A stretch of DNA of 64,000 nt from Henricia sp. BOLD:AAB3569 (GCA_037783545.1 JBBELK010000569.1:186001-250000), one strand, 5' to 3'. Positions 34,401 to 48,600 are shown, numbered from the stretch's first letter. The notes: a model not told the origin generated them from the letters alone. Translations and numbers: made by a program.

Positions 34401-35592
34401 ATTCGGACTGTCGTTAACGCACCGCAGTTTGGCTCGGCAATTTGGTCAAAGTGTGGTCCAAACGTCGGCAAATTTGGAGGTCAAAAAAATGTTCCGACGA
34501 ACTTCAAATTTTGCATGCCCTAAACTCTCTATATTGCGCACTTGTCATAAAAAATTGACAGACTTTCGCCCGGAAATGGCAGAGAAATTTCAAAGTTTAG
34601 AAAAAACTGGGTTGAGGCTTCCTGACTGCTCTCACGCAAACCGTGGCTGTCTGTACACACCTCTTTGGGGTACTCCTGAGTTGTGCGCATGCTCAGTCAT
34701 TCGGACTGTCGTTAACGCACCGCAGTTTGGCTCGGCAATTTGGTCAAAGTGTGGTCCAAACGTCGGCAAATTTGGAGGTCGAAAAATGTTCCGACTAACT
34801 TCAAATTTTGCATGCCCTAAACTCTCTATATTGCGCACTTGTCATAACAAATTGACAGACTTTCGCCGGGAAATGGCAGAGAAATTTCAAAGTTTAGAAA
34901 AAACTGGGTTGAGGCTTCCTGACTGCTCTCACGCAAACCGTGGCTGTCTGTACACACCTCTTTGGGGTACTCCTGAGTTGTGCGCATGCTCAGTCATTCG
35001 GACTGTCGTTAACGCACCGCAGTTTGGCTCGGCAATTTGGTCAAAGTGTGGTCCAAACGTCGGCAAATTTGGAGGTCAAAAAAATGTTCCGACGAACTTC
35101 AAATTTTGCATGCCCTAAACTCTCTATATTGCGCACTTGTCATAAAAAATTGACAGACTTTCGCCGGGAAATGGCAGAGAAATTTCAAAGTTTAGAAAAA
35201 ACTGGGTTGAGGCTTCCTGACTGCTCTTACGCAAACCGTGGCTGTCTGTACACACCTCTTTGGGGTACTCCTGAGTTGTGCGCATGCTCAGTCATTCGGA
35301 CTGTCGTTAACGCACCGCAGTTTGGCTCGGCAATTTGGTCAAAGTGTGGTCCAAACGTCGGCAAATTTGGAGGTCGAAAAATGTTCCGACGAACTTCAAA
35401 TTTTGCATGCCCTAAACTCTCTATATTGCGCACTTGTCATAAAAAATTGACAGACTTTCGCCGGGAAATGGCAGAGAAATTTCAAAGTTTAGAAAAAACT
35501 GGGTTGAGGCTTCCTGACTGCTCTCACGCAAACCGTGGCTGTCTGTACACACCTCTTTGGGGTACTCCTGAGTTGTGCGCATGCTCAGTCAT
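31421..35592 (+). repeat. Satellite section between SINE copies 4 and 5
   Basis: About 14 monomers. Two have GAAAAAAGTTCC in place of GAAAAATGTTCC (near 31815 and 32112). CGGCCAATTT first appears here (near 32390, 32685 and 33280), with CAGTAATTCGGAATG (near 32912) and CAGTAATTCGGACTG (near 33804). GAAATTTTAAAG near 33995 is followed by a set with GGTCAAAAAAATG (298 bp), CCGACTAAC (near 34793) and CTCTTACGC (near 35225). This ordered set recurs in later sections. Confidence 0.93.
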
Positions 35593-35875
35593 GGGCGGTC
35601 GGGTTGGCGTACGGGTTCTTTCCTCGACTTTCACCTCTGGCGTCCCGGGTTCGAATCCGGGGCGTGTATGTGGATTGGGTTTGCAGTCCCTACTTGACCG
35701 CGTGGGTTTTCCCCTGGGGCAATCTCTGGGGGTTTTCCTCCCACTTCAAAAACTGCAACTCCTTCTTCTTCATCTCAAGTTGATAATATAGTATTGTTTA
35801 ATCTAAAAAACCGTATAGATGATGGCTTAAAGGGCCCTTAGTTGCCGAAGATGCCATAAAATATACAACAACAAC
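35593..35875 (+). mobile_element. tRNA-derived SINE, subtype B (283 bp), copy 5
   Basis: Same insertion base, with duplications at 35581-35592 and 35876-35887. A-like box at 35605-35615, B box at 35648-35658. No difference from copy 4 was noticed by eye, and the flanking CCGACGGACTTC is also shared with copy 4. Confidence 0.88.
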
Positions 35876-38857
35876 ATGCTCAGTCATTCGGACTGTCGTT
35901 AACGCACCGCAGTTTGGCTCGGCAATTTGGTCAAAGTGTGGTCCAAACGTCGGCAAATTTGGAGGTCGAAAAATGTTCCGACGGACTTCAAATTTTGCAT
36001 GCCCTAAACTCTCTATATTGCGCACTTGTCATAAAAAATTGACAGACTTTCGCCGGGAAATGGCAGAGAAATTTCAAAGTTTAGAAAAAACTGGGTTGAG
36101 GCTTCCTGACTGCTCTCACGCAAACCGTGGCTGTCTGTACACACCTCTTTGGGGTACTCCTGAGTTGTGCGCATGCTCAGTCATTCGGACTGTCGTTAAC
36201 GCACCGCAGTTTGGCTCGGCAATTTGGTCAAAGTGTGGTCCAAACGTCGGCAAATTTGGAGGTCGAAAAATGTTCCGACGAACTTCAAATTTTGCATGCC
36301 CTAAACTCTCTATATTGCGCACTTGTCATAAAAAATTGACAGACTTTCGCCGGGAAATGGCAGAGAAATTTCAAAGTTTAGAAAAAACTGGGTTGAGGCT
36401 TCCTGACTGCTCTCACGCAAACCGTGGCTGTCTGTACACACCTCTTTGGGGTACTCCTGAGTTGTGCGCATGCTCAGTCATTCGGACTGTCGTTAACGCA
36501 CCGCAGTTTGGCTCGGCAATTTGGTCAAAGTGTGGTCCAAACGTCGGCCAATTTGGAGGTCGAAAAATGTTCCGACGAACTTCAAATTTTGCATGCCCTA
36601 AACTCTCTATATTGCGCACTTGTCATAAAAAATTGACAGACTTTCGCCGGGAAATGGCAGAGAAATTTCAAAGTTTACAAAAAACTGGGTTGAGGCTTCC
36701 TGACTGCTCTCACGCAAACCGTGGCTGTCTGTACACACCTCTTTGGGGTACTCCTGAGTTGTGCGCATGCTCAGTAATTCGGAATGTCGTTAACGCACCG
36801 CAGTTTGGCTCGGCAATTTGGTCAAAGTGTGGTCCAAACGTCGGCAAATTTGGAGGTCGAAAAATGTTCCGACGAACTTCAAATTTTGCATGCCCTAAAC
36901 TCTCTATATTGCGCACTTGTCATAACAAATTGACAGACTTTCGCCGGGAAATGGCAGAGAAATTTCAAAGTTTAGAAAAAACTGGGTTGAGGCTTCCTGA
37001 CTGCTCTCACGCAAACCGTGGCTGTCTGTACACACCTCTTTGGGGTACTCCTGAGTTGTGCGCATGCTCAGTCATTCGGACTGTCGTTAACGCACCGCAG
37101 TTTGGCTCGGCAATTTGGTCAAAGTGTGGTCCAAACGTCGGCCAATTTGGAGGTCGAAAAATGTTCCGACGAACTTCAAATTTTGCATGCCCTAAACTCT
37201 CTATATTGCGCACTTGTCATAAAAAATTGACAGACTTTCGCCGGGAAATGGCAGAGAAATTTCAAAGTTTAGAAAAAACTGGGTTGAGGCTTCCTGACTG
37301 CTCTCACGCAAACCGTGGCTGTCTGTACACACCTCTTTGGGGTACTCCTGAGTTGTGCGCATGCTCAGTAATTCGGACTGTCGTTAACGCACCGCAGTTT
37401 GGCTCGGCAATTTGGTCAAAGTGTGGTCCAAACGTCGGCAAATTTGGAGGTCGAAAAATGTTCCGACGAACTTCAAATTTTGCATGCCCTAAACTCTTTA
37501 TATTGCGCACTTGTCATAAAAAATTGACAGACTTTCGCCGGGAAATGGCAGAGAAATTTTAAAGTTTAGAAAAAACTGGGTTGAGGCTTCCTGACTGCTC
37601 TCACGCAAACCGTGGCTGTCTGTACACACCTCTTTGGGGTACTCCTGAGTTGTGCGCATGCTCAGTCATTCGGACTGTCGTTAACGCACCGCAGTTTGGC
37701 TCGGCAATTTGGTCAAAGTGTGGTCCAAACGTCGGCAAATTTGGAGGTCGAAAAATGTTCCGACGAACTTCAAATTTTGCATGCCCTAAACTCTCTATAT
37801 TGCGCACTTGTCATAAAAAATTGACAGACTTTCGCCGGGAAATGGCAGAGAAATTTCAAAGTTTAGAAAAAACTGGGTTGAGGCTTCCTGACTGCTCTCA
37901 CGCAAACCGTGGCTGTCTGTACACACCTCTTTGGGGTACTCCTGAGTTGTGCGCATGCTCAGTCATTCGGACTGTCGTTAACGCACCGCAGTTTGGCTCG
38001 GCAATTTGGTCAAAGTGTGGTCCAAACGTCGGCAAATTTGGAGGTCGAAAAATGTTCCGACGAACTTCAAATTTTGCATGCCCTAAACTCTCTATATTGC
38101 GCACTTGTCATAAAAAATTGACAGACTTTCGCCGGGAAATGGCAGATAAATTTCAAAGTTTAGAAAAAACTGGGTTGAGGCTTCCTGACTGCTCTCACGC
38201 AAACCGTGGCTGTCTGTACACACCTCTTTGGGGTACTCCTGAGTTGTGCGCATGCTCAGTCATTCGGACTGTCGTTAACGCACCGCAGTTTGGCTCGGCA
38301 ATTTGGTCAAAGTGTGGTCCAAACGTCGGCAAATTTGGAGGTCGAAAAATGTTCCGACGAACTTCAAATTTTGCATGCCCTAAACTCTCTATATTGCGCA
38401 CTTGTCATAAAAAATTGACAGACTTTCGCCGGGAAATGGCAGAGAAATTTCAAAGTTTAGAAAAAACTGGGTTGAGGCTTCCTGACTGCTCTCACGCAAA
38501 CCGTGGCTGTCTGTACACACCTCTTTGGGGTACTCCTGAGTTGTGCGCATGCTTAGTCATTCGGACTGTCGTTAACGCACCGCAGTTTGGCTCGGCAATT
38601 TGGTCAAAGTGTGGTCCAAACGTGGGCAAATTTGGAGGTCGAAAAATGTTCCGACGAACTTCAAATTTTGCATGCCCTAAACTCTCTATATTGCGCACTT
38701 GTCATAAAAAATTGACAGACTTTCGCCGGGAAATGGCAGAGAAATTTCAAAGTTTAGAAAAAACTGGGTTGAGGCTTCCTGACTGCTCTCACGCAAACCG
38801 TGGCTGTCTGTACACACCTCTTTGGGGTACTCCTGAGTTGTGCGCATGCTCAGTCAT
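35876..38857 (+). repeat. Satellite section between SINE copies 5 and 6
   Basis: Exactly ten monomers plus the 12-bp duplication. Order: CGGCCAATTT (near 36548), CAGTAATTCGGAATG (near 36775), CGGCCAATTT (near 37142), CAGTAATTCGGACTG with the private CTCTTTATATTG (near 37495), GAAATTTTAAAG (near 37560), then near-consensus monomers, one with GCTTAGTCAT (38552). From about 36.0 kb to beyond the next SINE this matches 47.3-50.6 kb at a constant 11,287-bp offset. Confidence 0.93.
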
Positions 38858-39400
38858 GGGCGGTCGGGTTGGCGTACGGGTTCTTTCCTCGACTTTCACC
38901 TCTGGCGTCCCGGGTTCGAATCCGGGGCGTGTATGTGGATTGGGTTTGCAGTCCCTACTTGACCGCGTGGGTTTTCCCCTGGGGCAATCTCTGGGGGTTT
39001 TCCTCCCACTTCAAAAACTGAAACTCCTTCTTCTTCATCTCAAGTTGATAATATAGTATTGTTTAATCTAAAAAACCGTATAGATGATGGCTTAAAGGGC
39101 CCTTAGTTGCCGAAGATGCCATAAAATATACAACAACAACATGCTCAGTCATTCGGACTGTCGTTAACGCACCGCAGTTTGGCTCGGCAATTTGGTCAAA
39201 GTGTGGTCCAAACGTCGGCAAATTTGGAGGTCGAAAAATGTTCCGACGAACTTCAAATTTTGCATGCCCTAAACTCTCTATATTGCGCACTTGTCATAAA
39301 AAATTGACAGACTTTCGCCGGGAAATGGCAGAGAAATTTCAAAGTTTAGAAAAAACTGGGTTGAGGCTTCCTGACTGCTCTCACGCAAACCGTGGCTGTC
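36000..39400 (+). repeat. Duplicated SINE-bearing block, left copy (approximate ends)
   Basis: About eleven monomers and SINE copy 6. Every marker recurs 11,287 bp downstream: CGGCCAATTT, CAGTAATTCGGAATG, CTCTTTATATTG, GAAATTTTAAAG, and the SINE with AACTGAAACTCC. The match ends on the right before the CCGACTAAC monomer (39543) and on the left after SINE copy 5, which has no counterpart at that offset. Confidence 0.82.
38858..39140 (+). mobile_element. tRNA-derived SINE, subtype B (283 bp), copy 6
   Basis: Same insertion base, with duplications at 38846-38857 and 39141-39152. A-like box at 38870-38880, B box at 38913-38923. It carries AACTGAAACTCC where most copies have AACTGCAACTCC. Only copy 8 shares this, supporting a common recent origin. 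Confidence 0.88.
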
Positions 39401-42400
39401 TGTACACACCTCTTTGGGGTACTCCTGAGTTGTGCGCATGCTCAGTCATTCGGACTGTCGTTAACGCACCGCAGTTTGGCTCGGCAATTTGGTCAAAGTG
39501 TGGTCCAAACGTCGGCAAATTTGGAGGTCGAAAAATGTTCCGACTAACTTCAAATTTTGCATGCCCTAAACTCTCTATATTGCGCACTTGTCATAACAAA
39601 TTGACAGACTTTCGCCGGGAAATGGCAGAGAAATTTCAAAGTTTAGAAAAAACTGGGTTGAGGCTTCCTGACTGCTCTCACGCAAACCGTGGCTGTCTGT
39701 ACACACCTCTTTGGGGTACTCCTGAGTTGTGCGCATGCTCAGTCATTCGGACTGTCGTTAACGCACCGCAGTTTGGCTCGGCAATTTGGTCAAAGTGTGG
39801 TCCAAACGTCGGCAAATTTGGAGGTCAAAAAAATGTTCCGACGAACTTCAAATTTTGCATGCCCTAAACTCTCTATATTGCGCACTTGTCATAAAAAATT
39901 GACAGACTTTCGCCGGGAAATGGCAGAGAAATTTCAAAGTTTAGAAAAAACTGGGTTGAGGCTTCCTGACTGCTCTTACGCAAACCGTGGCTGTCTGTAC
40001 ACACCTCTTTGGGGTACTCCTGAGTTGTGCGCATGCTCAGTCATTCGGACTGTCGTTAACGCACCGCAGTTTGGCTCGGCAATTTGGTCAAAGTGTGGTC
40101 CAAACGTCGGCAAATTTGGAGGTCGAAAAATGTTCCGACGAACTTCAAATTTTGCATGCCCTAAACTCTCTATATTGCGCACTTGTCATAAAAAATTGAC
40201 AGACTTTCGCCGGGAAATGGCAGAGAAATTTCAAAGTTTAGAAAAAAACTGGGTTGAGGCTTCCTGACTGCTCTCACGCAAACCGTGGCTGTCTGTACAC
40301 ACCTCTTTGGGGTACTCCTGAGTTGTGCGCATGCTCAGTCATTCGGACTGTCGTTAACGCACCGCAGTTTGGCTCGGCAATTTGGTCAAAGTGTGGTCCA
40401 AACGTCGGCAAATTTGGAGGTCGAAAAATGTTCCGACGAACTTCAAATTTTGCATGCCCTAAATTCTCTATATTGCGCACTTGTCATAAAAAATTGACAG
40501 ACTTTCGCCGGGAAATGGCAGAGAAATTTCAAAGTTTAGAAAAAACTGGGTTGAGGCTTCCTGACTGCTCTCACGCAAACCGTGGCTGTCTGTACACACC
40601 TCTTTGGGGTACTCCTGAGTTGTGCGCATGCTCAGTCATTCGGACTGTCGTTAACGCACCGCAGTTTGGCTCGGCAATTTGGTCAAAGTGTGGTCCAAAC
40701 GTCGGCAAATTTGGAGGTCGAAAAATGTTCCGACGAACTTCAAATTTTGCATGCCCTAAACTCTCTATATTGCGCACTTGTCATAAAAAAATGACAGACT
40801 TTCGCCGGGAAATGGCAGAGAAATTTCAAAGTTTAGAAAAAACTGGGTTGAGGCTTCCTGACTGCTCTCACGCAAACCGTGGCTGTCTGTACACACCTCT
40901 TTGGGGTACTCCTGAGTTGTGCGCATGCTCAGTCATTCGGACTGTCGTTAACGCACCGCAGTTTGGCTCGGCAATTTGGTCAAAGTGTGGTCCAAACGTC
41001 GGCAAATTTGGAGGTCGAAAAATGTTCCGACGAACTTCAAATTTTGCATGCCCTAAACTCTCTATATTGCGCACTTGTCATAAAAAATTGACAGACTTTC
41101 GCCGGGAAATGGCAGAGAAATTTCAAAGTTTAGAAAAAACTGGGTTGAGGCTTCCTGACTGCTCTCACGCAAACCGTGGCTGTCTGTACACACCTCTTTG
41201 GGGTACTCCTGAGTTGTGCGCATGCTCAGTCATTCGGACTGTCGTTAACGCACCGCAGTTTGGCTCGGCAATTTGGTCAAAGTGTGGTCCAAACGTCGGC
41301 CAATTTGGAGGTCGAAAAATGTTCCGACGAACTTCAAATTTTGCATGCCCTAAACTCTCTATATTGCGCACTTGTCATAAAAAATTGACAGACTTTCGCC
41401 GGGAAATGGCAGAGAAATTTCAAAGTTTAGAAAAAACTGGGTTGAGGCTTCCTGACTGCTCTCACGCAAACCGTGGCTGTCTGTACACACCTCTTTGGGG
41501 TACTCCTGAGTTGTGCGCATGCTCAGTAATTCGGAATGTCGTTAACGCACCGCAGTTTGGCTCGGCAATTTGGTCAAAGTGTGGTCCAAACGTCGGCAAA
41601 TTTGGAGGTCGAAAAATGTTCCGACGAACTTCAAATTTTGCATGCCCTAAACTCTCTATATTGCGCACTTGTCATAACAAATTGACAGACTTTCGCCGGG
41701 AAATGGCAGAGAAATTTCAAAGTTTAGAAAAAACTGGGTTGAGGCTTCCTGACTGCTCTCACGCAAACCGTGGCTGTCTGTACACACCTCTTTGGGGTAC
41801 TCCTGAGTTGTGCGCATGCTCAGTCATTCGGACTGTCGTTAACGCACCGCAGTTTGGCTCGGCAATTTGGTCAAAGTGTGGTCCAAACGTCGGCCAATTT
41901 GGAGGTCGAAAAATGTTCCGACGAACTTCAAATTTTGCATGCCCTAAACTCTCTATATTGCGCACTTGTCATAACAAATTGACAGACTTTCGCCGGGAAA
42001 TGGCAGAGAAATTTCAAAGTTTAGAAAAAACTGGGTTGAGGCTTCCTGACTGCTCTCACGCAAACCGTGGCTGTCTGTACACACCTCTTTGGGGTACTCC
42101 TGAGTTGTGCGCATGCTCAGTAATTCGGAATGTCGTTAACGCACCGCAGTTTGGCTCGGCAATTTGGTCAAAGTGTGGTCCAAACGTCGGCAAATTTGGA
42201 GGTCGAAAAATGTTCCGACGAACTTCAAATTTTGCATGCCCTAAACTCTCTATATTGCGCACTTGTCATAACAAATTGACAGACTTTCGCCGGGAAATGG
42301 CAGAGAAATTTCAAAGTTTAGAAAAAACTGGGTTGAGGCTTCCTGACTGCTCTCACGCAAACCGTGGCTGTCTGTACACACCTCTTTGGGGTACTCCTGA

Positions 42401-45394
42401 GTTGTGCGCATGCTCAGTCATTCGGACTGTCGTTAACGCACCGCAGTTTGGCTCGGCAATTTGGTCAAAGTGTGGTCCAAACGTCGGCCAATTTGGAGGT
42501 CGAAAAATGTTCCGACGAACTTCAAATTTTGCATGCCCTAAACTCTCTATATTGCGCACTTGTCATACAAAATTGACAGACTTTCGCCGGGAAATGGCAG
42601 AGAAATTTCAAAGTTTAGAAAAAACTGGGTTGAGGCTTCCTGACTGCTCTCACGCAAACCGTGGCTGTCTGTACACACCTCTTTGGGGTACTCCTGAGTT
42701 GTGCGCATGCTCAGTAATTCGGACTGTCGTTAACGCACCGCAGTTTGGCTCGGCAATTTGGTCAAAGTGTGGTCCAAACGTCGGCAAATTTGGAGGTCGA
42801 AAAATGTTCCGACGAACTTCAAATTTTGCATGCCCTAAACTCTCTATATTGCGCACTTGTCATAAAAAATTGACAGACTTTCGCCGGGAAATGGCAGAGA
42901 AATTTTAAAGTTTAGAAAAAACTGGGTTGAGGCTTCCTGACTGCTCTCACGCAAACCGTGGCTGTCTGTACACACCTCTTTGGGGTACTCCTGAGTTGTG
43001 CGCATGCTCAGTCATTCGGACTGTCGTTAACGCACCGCAGTTTGGCTCGGCAATTTGGTCAAAGTGTGGTCCAAACGTCGGCAAATTTGGAGGTCGAAAA
43101 ATGTTCCGACGAACTTCAAATTTTGCATGCCCTAAACTCTCTATATTGCGCACTTGTCATAACAAATTGACAGACTTTCGCCGGGAAATGGCAGAGAAAT
43201 TTCAAAGTTTAGAAAAAACTGGGTTGAGGCTTCCTGACTGCTCTCACGCAAACCGTGGCTGTCTGTACACACCTCTTTGGGGTACTCCTGAGTTGTGCGC
43301 ATGCTCAGTCATTCGGACTGTCGTTAACGCACCGCAGTTTGGCTCGGCAATTTGGTCAAAGTGTGGTCCAAACGTCGGCAAATTTGGAGGTCGAAAAATG
43401 TTCCGACGAACTTCAAATTTTGCATGCCCTAAACTCTCTATATTGCGCACTTGTCATAAAAAATTGACAGACTTTCGCCGGGAAATGGCAGAGAAATTTT
43501 AAAGTTTAGAAAAAACTGGGTTGAGGCTTCCTGACTGCTCTCACGCAAACCGTGGCTGTCTGTACACACCTCTTTGGGGTACTCCTGAGTTGTGCGCATG
43601 CTCAGTCATTCGGACTGTCGTTAACGCACCGCAGTTTGGCTCGGCAATTTGGTCAAAGTGTGGTCCAAACGTCGGCAAATTTGGAGGTCGAAAAATGTTC
43701 CGACGAACTTCAAATTTTGCATGCCCTAAACTCTCTATATTGCGCACTTGTCATAAAAAATTGACAGACTTTCGCCGGGAAATGGCAGAGAAATTTCAAA
43801 GTTTAGAAAAAACTGGGTTGAGGCTTCCTGACTGCTCTCACGCAAACCGTGGCTGTCTGTACACACCTCTTTGGGGTACTCCTGAGTTGTGCGCATGCTC
43901 AGTCATTCGGACTGTCGTTAACGCACCGCAGTTTGGCTCGGCAATTTGGTCAAAGTGTGGTCCAAACGTCGGCAAATTTGGAGGTCAAAAAAATGTTCCG
44001 ACGAACTTCAAATTTTGCATGCCCTAAACTCTCTATATTGCGCACTTGTCATAAAAAATTGACAGACTTTCGCCCGGAAATGGCAGAGAAATTTCAAAGT
44101 TTAGAAAAAACTGGGTTGAGGCTTCCTGACTGCTCTCACGCAAACCGTGGCTGTCTGTACACACCTCTTTGGGGTACTCCTGAGTTGTGCGCATGCTCAG
44201 TCATTCGGACTGTCGTTAACGCACCGCAGTTTGGCTCGGCAATTTGGTCAAAGTGTGGTCCAAACGTCGGCAAATTTGGAGGTCGAAAAATGTTCCGACT
44301 AACTTCAAATTTTGCATGCCCTAAACTCTCTATATTGCGCACTTGTCATAACAAATTGACAGACTTTCGCCGGGAAATGGCAGAGAAATTTCAAAGTTTA
44401 GAAAAAACTGGGTTGAGGCTTCCTGACTGCTCTCACGCAAACCGTGGCTGTCTGTACACACCTCTTTGGGGTACTCCTGAGTTGTGCGCATGCTCAGTCA
44501 TTCGGACTGTCGTTAACGCACCGCAGTTTGGCTCGGCAATTTGGTCAAAGTGTGGTCCAAACGTCGGCAAATTTGGAGGTCAAAAAAATGTTCCGACGAA
44601 CTTCAAATTTTGCATGCCCTAAACTCTCTATATTGCGCACTTGTCATAAAAAATTGACAGACTTTCGCCGGGAAATGGCAGAGAAATTTCAAAGTTTAGA
44701 AAAAACTGGGTTGAGGCTTCCTGACTGCTCTTACGCAAACCGTGGCTGTCTGTACACACCTCTTTGGGGTACTCCTGAGTTGTGCGCATGCTCAGTCATT
44801 CGGACTGTCGTTAACGCACCGCAGTTTGGCTCGGCAATTTGGTCAAAGTGTGGTCCAAACGTCGGCAAATTTGGAGGTCGAAAAATGTTCCGACGAACTT
44901 CAAATTTTGCATGCCCTAAACTCTCTATATTGCGCACTTGTCATAAAAAATTGACAGACTTTCGCCGGGAAATGGCAGAGAAATTTCAAAGTTTAGAAAA
45001 AAACTGGATTGAGGCTACCTGACTGCTCTCACGCAAACCGTGGCTGTCTGTACACACCTCTTTGGGGTACTCCTGAGTTGTGCGCATGCTCAGTCATTCG
45101 GACTGTCGTTAACGCACCGCAGTTTGGCTCGGCAATTTGGTCAAAGTGTGGTCCAAACGTCGGCAAATTTGGAGGTCGAAAAATGTTCCGACGAACTTCA
45201 AATTTTGCATGCCCTAAACTCTCTATATTGCGCACTTGTCATAAAAAATTGACAGACTTTCGCCGGGAAATGGCAGAGAAATTTCAAAGTTTAGAAAAAA
45301 CTGGGTTGAGGCTTCCTGACTGCTCTCACGCAAACCGTGGCTGTCTGTACACACCTCTTTGGGGTACTCCTGAGTTGTGCGCATGCTCAGTCAT
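39141..45394 (+). repeat. Satellite section between SINE copies 6 and 7
   Basis: About 21 monomers in recurring sets. The CCGACTAAC monomer (near 39543), GGTCAAAAAAATG (39826) and CTCTTACGC (39975) come first. Then alternating CGGCCAATTT and CAGTAATTCGGAATG monomers (41298, 41525, 41892, 42119, 42487), CAGTAATTCGGACTG (42713) and GAAATTTTAAAG (42902 and 43496). The CCGACTAAC set then returns (44297 to 44730). AAAAACTGGATTGAGGCTACC near 45000 is private. Confidence 0.93.
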
Positions 45395-45677
45395 GGGCGG
45401 TCGGGTTGGCGTACGGGTTCTTTCCTCGACTTTCACCTCTGGCGTCCCGGGTTCGAATCCGGGGCGTGTATGTGGATTGGGTTTGCAGTCCCTACTTGAC
45501 CGCGTGGGTTTTCCCCTGGGGCAATCTCTGGGGGTTTTCCTCCCACTTCAAAAACTGCAACTCCTTCTTCTTCATCTCAAGTTGATAATATAGTATTGTT
45601 TAATCTAAAAAACCGTATAGATGATGGCTTAAAGGGCCCTTAGTTGCCGAAGATGCCATAAAATATACAACAACAAC
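45395..45677 (+). mobile_element. tRNA-derived SINE, subtype B (283 bp), copy 7
   Basis: Same insertion base, with duplications at 45383-45394 and 45678-45689. A-like box at 45407-45417, B box at 45450-45460. It has AACTGCAACTCC and the right-flank CCGACGGACTTC, grouping it with copies 4 and 5. Confidence 0.88.
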
Positions 45678-48600
45678 ATGCTCAGTCATTCGGACTGTCG
45701 TTAACGCACCGCAGTTTGGCTCGGCAATTTGGTCAAAGTGTGGTCCAAACGTCGGCAAATTTGGAGGTCGAAAAATGTTCCGACGGACTTCAAATTTTGC
45801 ATGCCCTAAACTCTCTATATTGCGCACTTGTCATACAAAATTGACAGACTTTCGCCGGGAAATGGCAGAGAAATTTCAAAGTTTAGAAAAAACTGGGTTG
45901 AGGCTTCCTGACTGCTCTCACGCAAACCGTGGCTGTCTGTACACACCTCTTTGGGGTACTCCTGAGTTGTGCGCATGCTCAGTCATTCGGACTGTCGTTA
46001 ACGCACCGCAGTTTGGCTCGGCAATTTGGTCAAAGTGTGGTCCAAACGTCGGCAAATTTGGAGGTCGAAAAATGTTCCGACGAACTTCAAATTTTGCATG
46101 CCCTAAACTCTCTATATTGCGCACTTGTCATAAAAAATTGACAGACTTTCGCCGGGAAATGGCAGAGAAATTTCAAAGTTTAGAAAAAACTGGGTTGAGG
46201 CTTCCTGACTGCTCTCACGCAAACCGTGGCTGTCTGTACACACCTCTTTGGGGTACTCCTGAGTTGTGCGCATGCTCAGTCATTCGGACTGTCGTTAACG
46301 CACCGCAGTTTGGCTCGGCAATTTGGTCAAAGTGTGGTCCAAACGTCGGCAAATTTGGAGGTCGAAAAATGTTCCGACGAACTTCAAATTTTGCATGCCC
46401 TAAACTCTCTATATTGCGCACTTGTCATAAAAAATTGACAGACTTTCGCCGGGAAATGGCAGAGAAATTTCAAAGTTTAGAAAAAACTGGGTTGAGGCTT
46501 CCTGACTGCTCTCACGCAAACCGTGGCTGTCTGTACACACCTCTTTGGGGTACTCCTGAGTTGTGCGCATGCTCAGTCATTCGGACTGTCGTTAACGCAC
46601 CGCAGTTTGGCTCGGCAATTTGGTCAAAGTGTGGTCCAAACGTCGGCCAATTTGGAGGTCGAAAAATGTTCCGACGAACTTCAAATTTTGCATGCCCTAA
46701 ACTCTCTATATTGCGCACTTGTCATAAAAAATTGACAGACTTTCGCCGGGAAATGGCAGAGAAATTTCAAAGTTTAGAAAAAACTGGGTTGAGGCTTCCT
46801 GACTGCTCTCACGCAAACCGTGGCTGTCTGTACACACCTCTTTGGGGTACTCCTGAGTTGTGCGCATGCTCAGTAATTCGGAATGTCGTTAACGCACCGC
46901 AGTTTGGCTCGGCAATTTGGTCAAAGTGTGGTCCAAACGTCGGCAAATTTGGAGGTCGAAAAATGTTCCGACGAACTTCAAATTTTGCATGCCCTAAACT
47001 CTCTATATTGCGCACTTGTCATAACAAATTGACAGACTTTCGCCGGGAAATGGCAGAGAAATTTCAAAGTTTAGAAAAAACTGGGTTGAGGCTTCCTGAC
47101 TGCTCTCACGCAAACCGTGGCTGTCTGTACACACCTCTTTGGGGTACTCCTGAGTTGTGCGCATGCTCAGTCATTCGGACTGTCGTTAACGCACCGCAGT
47201 TTGGCTCGGCAATTTGGTCAAAGTGTGGTCCAAACGTCGGCCAATTTGGAGGTCGAAAAATGTTCCGATGAACTTCAAATTTTGCATGCCCTAAACTCTC
47301 TATATTGCGCACTTGTCATAAAAAATTGACAGACTTTCGCCGGGAAATGGCAGAGAAATTTCAAAGTTTAGAAAAAACTGGGTTGAGGCTTCCTGACTGC
47401 TCTCACGCAAACCGTGGCTGTCTGTACACACCTCTTTGGGGTACTCCTGAGTTGTGCGCATGCTCAGTCATTCGGACTGTCGTTAACGCACCGCAGTTTG
47501 GCTCGGCAATTTGGTCAAAGTGTGGTCCAAACGTCGGCAAATTTGGAGGTCGAAAAATGTTCCGACGAACTTCAAATTTTGCATGCCCTAAACTCTCTAT
47601 ATTGCGCACTTGTCATAAAAAATTGACAGACTTTCGCCGGGAAATGGCAGAGAAATTTCAAAGTTTAGAAAAAACTGGGTTGAGGCTTCCTGACTGCTCT
47701 CACGCAAACCGTGGCTGTCTGTACACACCTCTTTGGGGTACTCCTGAGTTGTGCGCATGCTCAGTCATTCGGACTGTCGTTAACGCACCGCAGTTTGGCT
47801 CGGCAATTTGGTCAAAGTGTGGTCCAAACGTCGGCCAATTTGGAGGTCGAAAAATGTTCCGACGAACTTCAAATTTTGCATGCCCTAAACTCTCTATATT
47901 GCGCACTTGTCATAAAAAATTGACAGACTTTCGCCGGGAAATGGCAGAGAAATTTCAAAGTTTAGAAAAAACTGGGTTGAGGCTTCCTGACTGCTCTCAC
48001 GCAAACCGTGGCTGTCTGTACACACCTCTTTGGGGTACTCCTGAGTTGTGCGCATGCTCAGTAATTCGGAATGTCGTTAACGCACCGCAGTTTGGCTCGG
48101 CAATTTGGTCAAAGTGTGGTCCAAACGTCGGCAAATTTGGAGGTCGAAAAATGTTCCGACGAACTTCAAATTTTGCATGCCCTAAACTCTCTATATTGCG
48201 CACTTGTCATAACAAATTGACAGACTTTCGCCGGGAAATGGCAGAGAAATTTCAAAGTTTAGAAAAAACTGGGTTGAGGCTTCCTGACTGCTCTCACGCA
48301 AACCGTGGCTGTCTGTACACACCTCTTTGGGGTACTCCTGAGTTGTGCGCATGCTCAGTCATTCGGACTGTCGTTAACGCACCGCAGTTTGGCTCGGCAA
48401 TTTGGTCAAAGTGTGGTCCAAACGTCGGCCAATTTGGAGGTCGAAAAATGTTCCGATGAACTTCAAATTTTGCATGCCCTAAACTCTCTATATTGCGCAC
48501 TTGTCATAAAAAATTGACAGACTTTCGCCGGGAAATGGCAGAGAAATTTCAAAGTTTAGAAAAAACTGGGTTGAGGCTTCCTGACTGCTCTCACGCAAAC

